Notes: generated by a model from the letters alone, not told the origin. 64,000 nucleotides of DNA from Bacillus pseudomycoides (GCF_022811845.1 NZ_CP064266.1:3410001-3474000); one strand, 5' to 3'; positions 34,141 to 43,524 are shown, counted from the stretch's first letter. Numbers and translations are program-made.

Positions 34141-35802
34141 ATGAAGAAAAAAGTTTCAACGATTGCGGCACTTGCATTATCAACAAGTATGTTCGTTGTA
34201 GGTTGCGGAAATGGGGAGAAAGCATCGACAACGAAGAAAGAAACAGGTAAGGGGATGGCCGATAAACAAGTGCTAAACTTACTAGAAACAGCAGAAATTC
34301 CTTCGATGGATACATCAAAATCAACAGATTCCGTATCATTCCGAGTATTTGTCAATGCAATGGAGGGGCTATATCGGTTAGATAAAGACAATAAGCCAAC
34401 TCCAGGTATGGCAAAAGATGTGAAAATTAGTGAGGATAAGAAAACATATACGTTCGAATTGCGAGATGCAAAATGGTCGAATGGTGAGCCAGTTCGTGCA
34501 CAAGATTTTGTATATGGCTGGCAACGTGCGCTTGATAAAGCAACAGCAGCTGAATACGCATTTATTTTATTTGATGTAAAAAATGCTCAAAAAGTTAATA
34601 AGGGAGAGCTACCACTTGATCAGCTAGGTGTAAAAGCAAAGGATGATAAGACACTAGTGGTAGAACTAGAACAACCAACTCCATATTTTCTTGATCTTAC
34701 ATCATTTCCAACATTCTTCCCTTTAAATGAAAAGTTTGTAAAAAAACAAGGTGATAAGTATGCATTAGAAGCTGATAAAATTTTATACAATGGACCGTTT
34801 ACGTTAAGTGAATGGAAGCATGAGCAAAGCTACCAATTAAAGAAAAATCCAAATTATTGGGATAAAGATACTGTAAAACTAGAAGAAATTAATGTCGGTA
34901 TCGTAAAAGAAACGAGCACAGGTGTGAACTTGTATGATAGTGATCAAGCGGACCGTGTAATCTTAACCTCAGAGTTTGTTGATAAACATAAAAAGAATAA
35001 GCCAGATGAATTCAAAACGAAACTAGACCCGCGTATGTATTTCTTACGTTTTAATCAACAAAACCCAACATTTAAAAATCAAAAAGTACGCGAAGCGATT
35101 GATTTAGCTTATGATAAAAAAGGTATTGCTGATGTCATCTTAAATGATGGCTCATTACCAGCATATTTCTTAGTACCAGAAAAATTCACAACGGGTCCGG
35201 ATGGGAAGGATTTCCGTACTGTAAATAAAAATTTCCGTGATAGTAAAGATAATGCAGAAAAAGCGAAAAAGTTATGGGAAGAAGCGAAAAAAGAATTGGG
35301 TCAAGATACGATTACGGTAGAATTATTAAACGATGATAATGGTAGTCGGAAAAAAGTTGGCGACTTTATTAAAGAAGAGCTTGAGAAAAATTTACCTGGA
35401 ATTAAAGTGAATTTGAAACAACAACCATATAAACAAAAATTAGATATAGAGAAGAAATTACAATATGAGTTTTCACTATCGGCGTGGAGTCCAGATTATC
35501 CAGATCCAATAACCTATATTGATATGTTTATTACAGGAAGCTCATTCAATGAAATGGCGTACTCAAATTCAAAGTATGATGATTTAGTTGCTAAGTCAAA
35601 AGGTGAATTGTTAAAAGACGATGCTGCACGTTGGAAAGCACTTGCAGAAGCTGAAAAAATCTTAATTGGAGAAGATGCTGCAATTTCACCTACTTATCAG
35701 CAAAGTACTGCATATTTAGAAAAACCATATGTAAAAGGAATCGCGAACCATACATTTGGTGGTGATTTTAGTTATAAATGGGCATATGTCACAAAAAAAT
35801 AG
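34141..35802 (+). CDS. OppA-type oligopeptide-binding lipoprotein
   Basis: A 553-residue peptide ABC transporter substrate-binding protein. Lipobox FVVGC anchors it near residue 23. The SBP_bac_5 signature is present: TPGMAKDVKISEDKKTYTFE, the WSNGEPVRAQDFVYGWQRAL block, ILYNGPFTLSEWK and the late YPDPITYIDMF segment. It would capture extracellular peptides and hand them to an Opp permease. No permease genes adjoin, as is common for the many OppA paralogues in this group. The ATG at 34141 has GGGGGAAGG upstream. Confidence 0.93.
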   Translation: MKKKVSTIAALALSTSMFVVGCGNGEKASTTKKETGKGMADKQVLNLLETAEIPSMDTSKSTDSVSFRVFVNAMEGLYRLDKDNKPTPGMAKDVKISEDKKTYTFELRDAKWSNGEPVRAQDFVYGWQRALDKATAAEYAFILFDVKNAQKVNKGELPLDQLGVKAKDDKTLVVELEQPTPYFLDLTSFPTFFPLNEKFVKKQGDKYALEADKILYNGPFTLSEWKHEQSYQLKKNPNYWDKDTVKLEEINVGIVKETSTGVNLYDSDQADRVILTSEFVDKHKKNKPDEFKTKLDPRMYFLRFNQQNPTFKNQKVREAIDLAYDKKGIADVILNDGSLPAYFLVPEKFTTGPDGKDFRTVNKNFRDSKDNAEKAKKLWEEAKKELGQDTITVELLNDDNGSRKKVGDFIKEELEKNLPGIKVNLKQQPYKQKLDIEKKLQYEFSLSAWSPDYPDPITYIDMFITGSSFNEMAYSNSKYDDLVAKSKGELLKDDAARWKALAEAEKILIGEDAAISPTYQQSTAYLEKPYVKGIANHTFGGDFSYKWAYVTKK

Positions 35803-35808
35803 TATAAT

Positions 35809-35845
35809 AAGAGGTGTGCGAATTTTCGCTCATCTCTTATTTTGT
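35809..35845 (+). terminator. Terminator of the oppA-type gene
   Basis: AATAAGAG...GCGA and TCGC...CTCTTATT arms form a long stem followed by TT. Confidence 0.8.
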
Positions 35846-35856
35846 AAGGAGGACTT

Positions 35857-36279
35857 ATGTTGATAAAGGGTGTTAATCATCTTTGTTTTTCGGTGTCGAA
35901 TTTAGAACGGTCTATTCAATTTTATGAAACAGTATTAGAGGGGGAGTTATTAGTAAGAGGAAGAGCACTTGCATATTTTAATATATGTGGGGTGTGGGTA
36001 GCGCTCAATGAAGAAGTAGGTATTCCGAGAGATGAAATTCACCAATCCTATACACATCTTGCGTTTTCTGTGGAACAAGAGGACTTTGATAAGATACTAC
36101 AGCGATTAAAAGAAAATGAAGTTCATATTTTAGAAGGAAGAGAACGTGATGTAAGAGATTGTCAGTCTATTTATTTTACCGATCCAGACGGACATAAATT
36201 TGAGTTCCATTCAGGTACATTGCAGCAGCGCTTAAATTATTATAAGGAAGCGAAGCCGTATATAAAGTTTTATAAATGA
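35857..36279 (+). CDS. fosB: Metallothiol transferase FosB (fosfomycin resistance)
   Basis: A 140-residue VOC-fold enzyme. The metal ligands H8, H67 and E116 match the FosB set, with the fosfomycin-contacting cysteine C10. It also has ELLVRGRALAYFNICGVWVA and the YFTDPDGHKFEFHSGT end. FosB adds bacillithiol or cysteine to fosfomycin and opens its epoxide. The gene is intrinsic to chromosomes of this group. It starts a probable three-gene transcription unit with the following two genes. Confidence 0.95.
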   Translation: MLIKGVNHLCFSVSNLERSIQFYETVLEGELLVRGRALAYFNICGVWVALNEEVGIPRDEIHQSYTHLAFSVEQEDFDKILQRLKENEVHILEGRERDVRDCQSIYFTDPDGHKFEFHSGTLQQRLNYYKEAKPYIKFYK

Positions 36280-36301
36280 ATGCATAGGTGGTGAAAAGAG
36301 T

Positions 36302-36844
36302 ATGCATGCGCTCGTTATTGGTGGAACAGGGATGCTGAAGAAAGTATCAATTTGGCTTTGCAATCAAGGATTTCATATTTCTGTTATCGGACGTGATAAA
36401 AATAGGTTGGAAGATGTGAAACATGCATGTTATTTTCCAAGGGATGTCACATGTATTTCTCTTGATTACCATGATAGCGACACTTTAAAACAATCTATTA
36501 AAGATACTATTAAACAAAATGGTCCTATTACATTAGTAGTAGTTTGGATACATACTACTGCTAAAAAGGCGCTTCAAGTAATTTGTGAAGAAATGGAATT
36601 ACATTCTAAAACATATAGTCTGTTTCATATACTAGGGAGCAATGCTTCTCGATTGGAACGTGAAAAACTAGGAAGTTCTTCATGTGATTATCATAGAATT
36701 TTATTAGGATTTATTTTACAAGGTGAACATTCTAGATGGTTGACTCATGAAGAGATTGCTGAGGGGGTTATAGCAGGAATTCAGAGTAAACAAAGTGATT
36801 ATATTGTAGGCACATTAGAACCATGGGAATTACGACCAATTTAA
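36302..36844 (+). CDS. Short-chain dehydrogenase-like protein
   Basis: A 180-residue protein with a Rossmann start (MHALVIGGTGMLKKVSIWL), an FHISVIGRDKNRLEDV second strand, and a late ILGSNASR segment. It lacks the usual YxxxK catalytic motif, and is shorter than standard SDR enzymes (about 240), so the enzyme activity is uncertain. It lies 22 bases after fosB and 17 before the phosphatase gene, so it is most likely cotranscribed with both. Confidence 0.75.
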   Translation: MHALVIGGTGMLKKVSIWLCNQGFHISVIGRDKNRLEDVKHACYFPRDVTCISLDYHDSDTLKQSIKDTIKQNGPITLVVVWIHTTAKKALQVICEEMELHSKTYSLFHILGSNASRLEREKLGSSSCDYHRILLGFILQGEHSRWLTHEEIAEGVIAGIQSKQSDYIVGTLEPWELRPI

Positions 36845-36861
36845 TGGGGGGAAGGAAACAA

Positions 36862-37479
36862 ATGAAAACGACATTATATGTAACACGTCATGGAGAAACA
36901 GAATGGAATATAGCAAAGCGTATGCAAGGAAGAAAGAACTCGAATTTAACTGACAAAGGAATGTTACAAGCAAAACTGCTAGGTGATCGTATCAAGGATA
37001 TACCACTTCATACGATATATAGTAGTCCAAGTGGAAGAACCATGCATACAGCAGAGTTAATCAAGGGAGAACGAAGTATACCGATTATAGCTGATGAACA
37101 CTTTTACGAGATTAATATGGGGAGCTGGGAAGGGCAAATGATAGCAGATTTGGAAGCGCAGTATCCAGAGGAAGTACATACGTTTTGGAATGAACCACAT
37201 CGTTTTTGTTCGACATCAGGTGAAAATTTTTATGATGTGTATAACCGAGTGCTGGAAGGAGTAAACCTTCTTTTAGAAAAACATAAAGGAGAAAATATTT
37301 TAATTGTATCACATGCAGCGGCAGCAAAATTACTTGTGGGGCACTTTGCTGGTCTTTCAGTTGAAAAGGTGTGGGATGATCCATTTATGCATAGTGCGAG
37401 CCTAAGTGTTATTGAATTTGAAGAGAAAAAGTCTAGTGTGAAACAGTTTGCCGATATCAGTCATTTTCAGCAAGTATAA
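36862..37479 (+). CDS. Histidine phosphatase family protein
   Basis: A 205-residue phosphoglycerate-mutase-like phosphatase. It has the RHGETEWN motif with the phospho-histidine (residue 10), SSPSGRTMHTAE, the acid/base glutamate in EINMGSWEGQ and the second histidine in VSHAAAAKLL. Proteins of this size act as broad phosphatases (PhoE-like). GGGGGGAAGGAA is the binding site. It ends at a strong terminator. Confidence 0.9.
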   Translation: MKTTLYVTRHGETEWNIAKRMQGRKNSNLTDKGMLQAKLLGDRIKDIPLHTIYSSPSGRTMHTAELIKGERSIPIIADEHFYEINMGSWEGQMIADLEAQYPEEVHTFWNEPHRFCSTSGENFYDVYNRVLEGVNLLLEKHKGENILIVSHAAAAKLLVGHFAGLSVEKVWDDPFMHSASLSVIEFEEKKSSVKQFADISHFQQV

Positions 37480-37508
37480 AAAAGACCGCAGGAGAGCGGT
37501 CTTTTTGC
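37478..37508 (+). terminator. Terminator after the phosphatase gene
   Basis: AAAAAGACCGC and GCGGTCTTTTT arms around a short loop. Confidence 0.9.
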
Positions 37509-37532
37509 GTTTATTTTTAACAGTACTCCAGC

Positions 37533-37585
37533 AGAAGTCCCCTTCTTCAAACAACTCGTAAGAGTGTTAAGGAGGGGTCATTCAC
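37533..37585 (+). mobile_element. Solo IS605-type right-end hairpin
   Basis: Shares a 27-base identical core with the IS right end at 16238-16291 (positions 37544-37570) and the same TTCAC finish (37581-37585). The stem arms differ from the first copy but still pair: CCCCTTCTT with AAGGAGGGG, one G-T wobble. No tnpB sequence is attached. It may be a small non-autonomous element or a deletion remnant. Confidence 0.6.
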
Positions 37586-37602
37586 CAAGAAAATATAAAG
37601 CA

Positions 37603-38058
37603 TTAGCAATTACGCTTTTTATACCAGAAGTGATCGAATTTTTTTGGTTTGCGGGATGAATGTTTATTGTCATCGCATTCATGGCAGCTTGAATGACAGT
37701 CATCATCACAAGATGAATGTTTGCGATGATCACAATCATGCTCTCGGAAGAATACAATTTTTTTACAGAATGATCGTTTAGTCCAGAAAAATTTCTTTTC
37801 AAAACGAACGCATTTCGTAATGAGTTTACATTTTTTCACACGCGTAATTTTTGTAACAAATGTACATTTTTTCACACGCGTAACTTTTGTAACAAATGTC
37901 CATTTTTTTATATGAGTACATTTTGTTCTTGGACATCCACAATCTTCTTTTGAATGACAATCATCGTCACAATCAAAAGTGCTTGGATCCTGATGTAAAA
38001 ACTCTTCCATCCCTGCACTTTTGATTTCCTCCACGGCTTTTTGAATATCACGTTTCAT
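37603..38058 (-). CDS. Cys/His-rich repeat protein, CotG/ExsB-like spore protein
   Basis: A 151-residue protein. The N-terminus (about 1-30) is helical and acidic, followed by clusters such as DCDDDCHSKEDCGC, then imperfect 12-residue tandem repeats of the type KKCTFVTKITRV (about residues 50-90), and a C-terminal Cys-His-Asp-rich part ending YKKRNC. Repeated threonines beside lysines suit a phosphorylated coat protein. It faces cotH, the same divergent arrangement as cotG-cotH in B. subtilis, so it is probably a CotH substrate in the spore coat or exosporium. AGGAGGG is the site. Confidence 0.65.
   Translation of the reverse strand: MKRDIQKAVEEIKSAGMEEFLHQDPSTFDCDDDCHSKEDCGCPRTKCTHIKKWTFVTKVTRVKKCTFVTKITRVKKCKLITKCVRFEKKFFWTKRSFCKKIVFFREHDCDHRKHSSCDDDCHSSCHECDDNKHSSRKPKKFDHFWYKKRNC
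37836..37910. repeat. 36-bp tandem repeat inside the CotG-like gene
   Basis: Two nearly identical 36-base units and a third diverged one encode the KK-x-TFVTK-x-TRV repeats. Unit number may vary between strains. Confidence 0.75.
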
Positions 38059-38253
38059 AGAAACCCTCCTTATCGCTAATTAAAATAAAAAAGTATCTTT
38101 TTGTTTTTACAGTAATCATGATATGAAAATGATCTTCTTCCTGCACGGGATAACAGTTTAAATTTTATAGAAATAGATATATAGCGGATGTATGGACATG
38201 GACAAAGCAATGAGCATACATTGGATAGAGAAAAAAAGAAGGGATGGGAGAAC

Positions 38254-39333
38254 ATGTTGCCTTCTTATGATTTTTTTATCCATCCAATGTACCTTGTTGA
38301 ATTAAAGAAAGACATTTGGTCTGATAGTCCAGTGCCTGCTAAACTAACTTATGGGAAAAGAAAATATGATATTGATATTGTGTACCGTGGAGCACATATT
38401 CGAGAGTTTGATAAAAAATCATATCATGTTATGTTCTATAAACCGAAACAGTTTCAAGGGGTGAAAGAATTTCATTTGAATTCTGAGTTTAAGGATCCGT
38501 CGCTTATTCGTAATAAATTATCACTCGATTTTTTTAGTGAAATTGGTGTGTTATCACCAAAGTCACAGCATGTTTTTGTTAAAATTAATGGTCAAATTCA
38601 AGGTGTATATTTACAATTAGAATCTGTTGATGAAAACTTTTTGAAGAGTCGTAAATTACCGAGTGGCTCAATTTATTATGCAATTGATGATGATGCAAAC
38701 TTTTCTTTAATGAGTGAACGGGATCAGGACGTGAAAACAAACTTATCTGCAGGTTATGAATTTAAATGTGCAAATGAACATAGTGAAGAAAAGATTAGTG
38801 AATTTGTCTATCAGGCGAATGTACTATCACGAGAAAAATATGAAAAAGAAATTGTAAATTACCTTGATGTTGACAAATATTTGCGGTGGCTAGCAGGTGT
38901 TATTTTGACACAAAACTTTGATGGATTTGTTCATAACTATGCACTTTATCATAATGATGAAACGAATTTATTTGAAGTGATACCGTGGGATTACGATGCG
39001 ACATGGGGGCGTGATGTAGAAGGGAGATTTTTGAATCACGAATACATTCGAATTCAAGGATACAACACATTGAGTGCTAGAATTCTTGACATACCAGTAT
39101 TTCGACAAGAATACCGTAGTATTCTTGAAGAAATTTTGGAAGAGAAATTTACAGTTCCTTTTATAAAACCGAAAGTAGAGGGGATGTGTGAAGCAATTCG
39201 TCCATACCTAATTCAAGATCCCTATATGAAAGATAAAATAGACATTTTTGATCAAGAAGCAGATCTTATTTTTCAATATATAAACAATCGGCGTCAATAT
39301 ATACAGAAGCATTTATATGAATTGTCAAAATAA
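38254..39333 (+). CDS. cotH: CotH spore coat protein kinase
   Basis: A 359-residue atypical kinase, close to the 362 of B. subtilis CotH. The catalytic-type aspartates are D223 in QNFDGFVHNY and D246/D248 in VIPWDYDATWGR, matching the known D228 and D251 with a constant offset. CotH phosphorylates coat proteins CotB and CotG and is needed for outer coat assembly. The start at 38254 follows GGGATGGGAG; the frame extends 22 codons upstream without a site. The divergent repeat protein is the likely target. Confidence 0.92.
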   Translation: MLPSYDFFIHPMYLVELKKDIWSDSPVPAKLTYGKRKYDIDIVYRGAHIREFDKKSYHVMFYKPKQFQGVKEFHLNSEFKDPSLIRNKLSLDFFSEIGVLSPKSQHVFVKINGQIQGVYLQLESVDENFLKSRKLPSGSIYYAIDDDANFSLMSERDQDVKTNLSAGYEFKCANEHSEEKISEFVYQANVLSREKYEKEIVNYLDVDKYLRWLAGVILTQNFDGFVHNYALYHNDETNLFEVIPWDYDATWGRDVEGRFLNHEYIRIQGYNTLSARILDIPVFRQEYRSILEEILEEKFTVPFIKPKVEGMCEAIRPYLIQDPYMKDKIDIFDQEADLIFQYINNRRQYIQKHLYELSK

Positions 39334-39367
39334 AACAGAGATTGATACGTATTCAATCTCTATTTTA
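39333..39367 (+). terminator. Terminator of cotH
   Basis: CAGAGATTGA and TCAATCTCT arms with flanking A and T runs. Confidence 0.85.
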
Positions 39368-39510
39368 TTTATAATAGATTGAATATTTCATTTTAGATAA
39401 AAAGTATTGATGCCTAGGTCTTTATAAAAATAGTGGAGTCCTTTTAAATATGCTATGAATAAGCTACTATTTATTTAGGAGCTGTAATATACTTTTAGGA
39501 TGGTGAGAAT

Positions 39511-40128
39511 ATGGAAGCGAGATGGATAGATTGGGTAAAACAAATACAAGCTATCGCTCAGGCTGGTTTAACCTATTCAAAAGATGTATATGATATTGAA
39601 CGTTTTCAACAATTACGAGATCTTTCAGTGACTATGATGTCTCATTATACGAAGACTGATTGGGACGTGGTAGAGAAATTATTTGCGAGCGAAACAGGCT
39701 ATCAAACACCGAAAGTAGATATTCGGGCTGTCGTATACCAGGATGATAAATTATTATTTGTGAAAGAAAAAAGTGATGGAAAATGGGCTCTACCTGGTGG
39801 ATGGGCAGATGTTGGATATACACCAACAGAAGTGGCAGCAAAAGAGGTATGGGAAGAAACAGGTTATAAAGTTGACCATTTTCGATTATTAGCAGTATTC
39901 GACAAAGAGAAACATTATCCATCACCATCAGCAATACATGTATATAAAATATTTATTGGCTGTGAAATTGTTGGAGGAGAAAAACAAACAAGTATTGAAA
40001 CAGAGGAAGTGGCCTTTTTTGGTGAAGAGGAAATCCCAGAGTTATCGACTGCTAGAAATACAGAGTGGCAAATTAGAGAAATGTTTGCTTGTATAAAAGA
40101 TAGGGATAAGAACTCCTTGCTTGATTAA
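39511..40128 (+). CDS. NUDIX hydrolase with helical N-terminal extension
   Basis: A 205-residue protein. The first 65 residues form a helical extension (WVKQIQAIAQAGLTYSKDVY) seen in YjhB-type ADP-ribose or nucleotide-sugar hydrolases. The NUDIX box reads GGWADVGYTPTEVAAKEVWE then ETGY, with the key glutamates present. The extension usually helps dimerisation. Substrate is not known for certain. GGATGGTGAG is the binding site. Confidence 0.9.
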   Translation: MEARWIDWVKQIQAIAQAGLTYSKDVYDIERFQQLRDLSVTMMSHYTKTDWDVVEKLFASETGYQTPKVDIRAVVYQDDKLLFVKEKSDGKWALPGGWADVGYTPTEVAAKEVWEETGYKVDHFRLLAVFDKEKHYPSPSAIHVYKIFIGCEIVGGEKQTSIETEEVAFFGEEEIPELSTARNTEWQIREMFACIKDRDKNSLLD

Positions 40129-40319
40129 GAAACAGGGGTGAAAAGATAAGAATTAAGACATTTCACCGTGTATAAATCTCTTTTTCTTTCTATTCGTTCC
40201 TGGTATATTTAAAATGGATTGTACATATTTTGGATAGAGAATGAGGAATATATTGGCATACATAAATCTTTGTGGGATAATAGGAAGGTATGTGAGCAGA
40301 AAAGGAGATAGGAGAGCAA

Positions 40320-40922
40320 ATGTTAGCGAATTTAATAGAGCAGTTGTTGCAATTTTTTGCAAGTTTAGGATACTTTGGCGTTGCATTAGGGTTAATGATT
40401 GAAATCATTCCGAGTGAAATCGTTCTTTCTTATGCTGGTTTTTTAGTTGCACAAGATAAAATAAGTTTCATTGGTGCAGTAATTGCCGGTACAATTGGTG
40501 GTACATTAGCACAAATCTTTTTATACTGGTTAGGATATTACGGAGGACGCCCAGTAGTTGAAAAGTATGGTAAATACTTATTGATTAACAAACATCACTT
40601 AGATGTAGCTGAAAGTTGGTTTAAACGTTATGGCGCGGGAGTAATCTTCTCCGCTCGCTTTATCCCTATTGTACGTCATGCCATTTCGATACCAGCCGGA
40701 TTAGCGAAAATGCCGTTAAAGCTTTTTACTCTATATACAGTAGTTGCGATTATCCCATGGTCAATTCTCTTTATTTATTTAGGGGAAAAGCTAGGTGGGA
40801 ACTGGCGTCATATTAAAGAATATGCAGCGGATTATACACATTATATAATTATTGGAGCAGTGCTCTTTATAGCGCTTTATTTCGGTTTAAAAGTTTTGAA
40901 AAAGAGAAAAACTGTTCTTTAA
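40320..40922 (+). CDS. DedA family membrane protein
   Basis: A 200-residue protein with the DedA/SNARE-associated layout: an N-terminal membrane helix, the IEIIPSEIVLSYAGFLVA re-entrant region, GGTLAQIFLYWLGYYGGRP, and FSARFIPIVRHAISIPAGLAKM with the conserved arginines. DedA-type proteins translocate phospholipid or undecaprenyl phosphate between leaflets (UptA, PetA examples). The subgroup cannot be decided here. Confidence 0.92.
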   Translation: MLANLIEQLLQFFASLGYFGVALGLMIEIIPSEIVLSYAGFLVAQDKISFIGAVIAGTIGGTLAQIFLYWLGYYGGRPVVEKYGKYLLINKHHLDVAESWFKRYGAGVIFSARFIPIVRHAISIPAGLAKMPLKLFTLYTVVAIIPWSILFIYLGEKLGGNWRHIKEYAADYTHYIIIGAVLFIALYFGLKVLKKRKTVL

Positions 40923-40952
40923 AGTCAATGATTTCATTGGCTTTTTTTTATG
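40922..40952 (+). terminator. Terminator of the dedA-type gene
   Basis: AGTCAATGA and TCATTGGCT arms followed by T8. Confidence 0.8.
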
Positions 40953-41018
40953 TGCTTTAGTTCTAAAATAAAGAAGTTGTCCATACTGTGTAATAATAAA
41001 GCGTAGCGGAGGAATGAA

Positions 41019-42398
41019 ATGAAAGGATCACCGTTTTTACGTGGAACATTATTTTTAACGATGGCAACGATGATATCTAAAATGCTCGGATTTATATATG
41101 TTATTCCGTTTACGGCAATGGTAGGAACGAGCGGGTATGTATTATATACATACGCATATCGGCCATATACAATTATGTTAAGTATTGCAACGATGGGATT
41201 ACCACTCGCTGTTTCTAAAATGGTTTCAAAATACGATGAGCTAAATGATTATCATACAGTAAAACGGGTGTTGAAAAGTGGAATGTTTTTCATGATTTTT
41301 ATGGGGACTGTTTCATTTCTAGTTCTTTATATGTTAGCTCCGTATCTTGCAAAGCTAGTGATTGATGGAAGTGATCAAACTGGTAATAGTATGACTGCTG
41401 TTACGTATAATATTCAAATTGTTAGTTTTGCCTTATTAATTGTACCGGTGATGAGTTTATTACGTGGTTTTTTTCAAGGATTTCAATCTATGGGACCATC
41501 AGCATCTAGTGTAGTTGTGGAACAGTTTTTTCGTGTGTTAACAATTTTAATAGGAAGCTTTGTTGTGTTGCATGTTTTGAAAGCGTCTATTTCGTTAGCT
41601 GTTGGAGTCTCAACTTTTGGAGCATTTATGGGGGCGGTAGCGGGATTGACTGTTTTGATTGGGTTTTATATGAGAAGGCGGAAATACTTAAAACAAAAAG
41701 AGGTTGCCAGTATCCCGCAGACAACGAAGTCTTTTTTTGCTTTATATAAAGAGCTATTTACGTATTCAATCCCATTTGTTGCTGTTGGACTAGCAATTCC
41801 GTTGTATCAAACAATTGATACGTTTACAATCAATAAACTTTTAATAGAGATAGGGTATGTACAAAGCGAAGCAGAAAAAATAAATGCGATCATTGGGCTT
41901 GTCCAAATGGTTGTACTGATTCCTGTATCTGTTGCAACGGCTTTTAGTATGTCTCTCGTTCCTGAGATGACGAAAGCTTATACAGCTGGAAATGAACAAT
42001 TATTATATAAACATTTCACGAAAACAAATTTACTTGTTGTAGGGATTACCATTCCAGCAGCAATCGGAATGATGATATTAGCAAAACCTATTTATACTCT
42101 TTTATTTGGAGTAGGAAATGATCCAAGTCTAGGAAGTGTTATTTTACAGTACTATGCACCAGCATGTATATTATTTTCATTGTTTACAGTTACTGCTGCG
42201 ATGTTACAAGGGGTTGATCAGCAACAAAAAACAGTTCTAGGATTAACTTTAGGAATTATAGTAAAAATCGTACTAAATATTGTATTATTGCCGTACTTTG
42301 ACTATACCAGTTTTATTATCTCAACATATGCAGGCTACACAGTTTCAGTTACCTTTAACTTGTGGATGCTTGCTAAATATGTTATAAAGGCAACATGA
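41019..42398 (+). CDS. MOP-superfamily flippase (SpoVB/YtgP-like), short C-terminus
   Basis: A 459-residue polytopic protein beginning SPFLRGTLFLTMATMISKML, with the RGFFQGFQSMGPSASSVVVE loop and SMSLVPEMTKAYTAG typical of polysaccharide/lipid II flippases of the YtgP/SpoVB group. Those have about 520-550 residues and 14 helices. Here the frame ends after FNLWMLAKYVIKAT, about 70-90 residues early, with a terminator right after the stop. The protein may be naturally short or trimmed by a deletion. The role in peptidoglycan or spore envelope assembly is inferred by family. Confidence 0.8.
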   Translation: MKGSPFLRGTLFLTMATMISKMLGFIYVIPFTAMVGTSGYVLYTYAYRPYTIMLSIATMGLPLAVSKMVSKYDELNDYHTVKRVLKSGMFFMIFMGTVSFLVLYMLAPYLAKLVIDGSDQTGNSMTAVTYNIQIVSFALLIVPVMSLLRGFFQGFQSMGPSASSVVVEQFFRVLTILIGSFVVLHVLKASISLAVGVSTFGAFMGAVAGLTVLIGFYMRRRKYLKQKEVASIPQTTKSFFALYKELFTYSIPFVAVGLAIPLYQTIDTFTINKLLIEIGYVQSEAEKINAIIGLVQMVVLIPVSVATAFSMSLVPEMTKAYTAGNEQLLYKHFTKTNLLVVGITIPAAIGMMILAKPIYTLLFGVGNDPSLGSVILQYYAPACILFSLFTVTAAMLQGVDQQQKTVLGLTLGIIVKIVLNIVLLPYFDYTSFIISTYAGYTVSVTFNLWMLAKYVIKAT

Positions 42399-42405
42399 GC
42401 TTTCG

Positions 42406-42434
42406 AAAAGGCAGAGCAATCTCTGTCTTTTTCT
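42406..42434 (+). terminator. Terminator of the flippase gene
   Basis: AAAAGGCAGAG and CTCTGTCTTTTT arms around CAAT. Confidence 0.85.
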
Positions 42435-42582
42435 ATTTTGAAAGAAATTGTGAAGAAAAGCGTTTTCAAAATAATTTCCTATTGAAATTTGAACGTTTGT
42501 TTCATATGCTGAAAATAGCGGTTCAAAAACTGTTGTTTAAGTGAGGTAGATTCCCACATGTAAAAAGAATCGGGGTGATAGT

Positions 42583-43524
42583 ATGTTAAATATTTATTTA
42601 ACAGACCGAAACGGAAAACTACAAGAAATAGAGGAAATTCAAAAAGGGTGTTGGATTAATGTACTCCACCCAACAGAAGAAGAAATTCAATTTCTTGTGC
42701 AAACACTGAATGTAGAATTGGATTTTATTAAAGACCCTTTAGATGATGAAGAACGATCAAGGATTGAAAAAGAGGACGATAATGCATTAATTATCGTTGA
42801 TATTCCAACAGTAAGGCATGATGAAGAAGGAAATTCAATATATGACACGATTCCAATTGGTATGATTGTAATGCCGGAATGCTTCGTTACAATCTGTTTA
42901 GAAGAAAATCCGATTTTCGAGCGATTTATTAATCAGCGTATTAAAGAATTTTATACTTTTAAAAAGACTCGTTTTGCACTTCAGCTCTTATATACGATTT
43001 CTACTTATTATTTACGATATTTAAAACAAATTAATCGAAAAACAATCGACTTAGAGCAGGAGTTAAATAAGTCGATGAAAAATAAAGAGATTTTTACATT
43101 ACTAGGTCTTGAAAAGAGTTTAGTGTATTTTACAACATCTTTAAAAGCAAACAAAATTGTTATTCAAAAGTTAATGCGCAATAGTACGTTTATTAAAATG
43201 TATGAAGATGATCAAGATTTATTAGAAGATGTATTAATTGAAAATAAACAGGCCATTGAGATGGCTGAAATATATAGTAATATTTTAAGTGGTATGATGA
43301 ATACGTTTAGTTCCGTTATTTCGAATAATTTAAATAGTGTTATGAAGTTGTTGACTTCTATTACGATTATTTTATCATTGCCGACAATGGTTTCAAGCTT
43401 TTTCGGAATGAACGTGACGATTCCTTTGCAAGAAAATCCACATGGTTTTATAATTGTAATGATTATATGTGCAACATTATCTTGCACTTTAGCGTTTATT
43501 TTTTGGAAAAAACGTTATTTTTAA
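42583..43524 (+). CDS. corA: CorA-type magnesium transporter
   Basis: A 313-residue CorA protein: a cytoplasmic N-terminal domain (1-245) and two C-terminal membrane helices with the GMN motif between them (FFGMNVTIPLQEN). The acidic loop and the stalk helix (LLEDVLIENKQAIEMAEIYS) fit the family. CorA carries magnesium, in some members cobalt or nickel. It is monocistronic. Confidence 0.94.
   Translation: MLNIYLTDRNGKLQEIEEIQKGCWINVLHPTEEEIQFLVQTLNVELDFIKDPLDDEERSRIEKEDDNALIIVDIPTVRHDEEGNSIYDTIPIGMIVMPECFVTICLEENPIFERFINQRIKEFYTFKKTRFALQLLYTISTYYLRYLKQINRKTIDLEQELNKSMKNKEIFTLLGLEKSLVYFTTSLKANKIVIQKLMRNSTFIKMYEDDQDLLEDVLIENKQAIEMAEIYSNILSGMMNTFSSVISNNLNSVMKLLTSITIILSLPTMVSSFFGMNVTIPLQENPHGFIIVMIICATLSCTLAFIFWKKRYF

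Noticed and set aside
38120..38165. Further bcr-like copy (GGGATAAC with a pyrimidine-rich flank)
   Set aside because: Only about ten bases match the other repeats, within chance for this composition.
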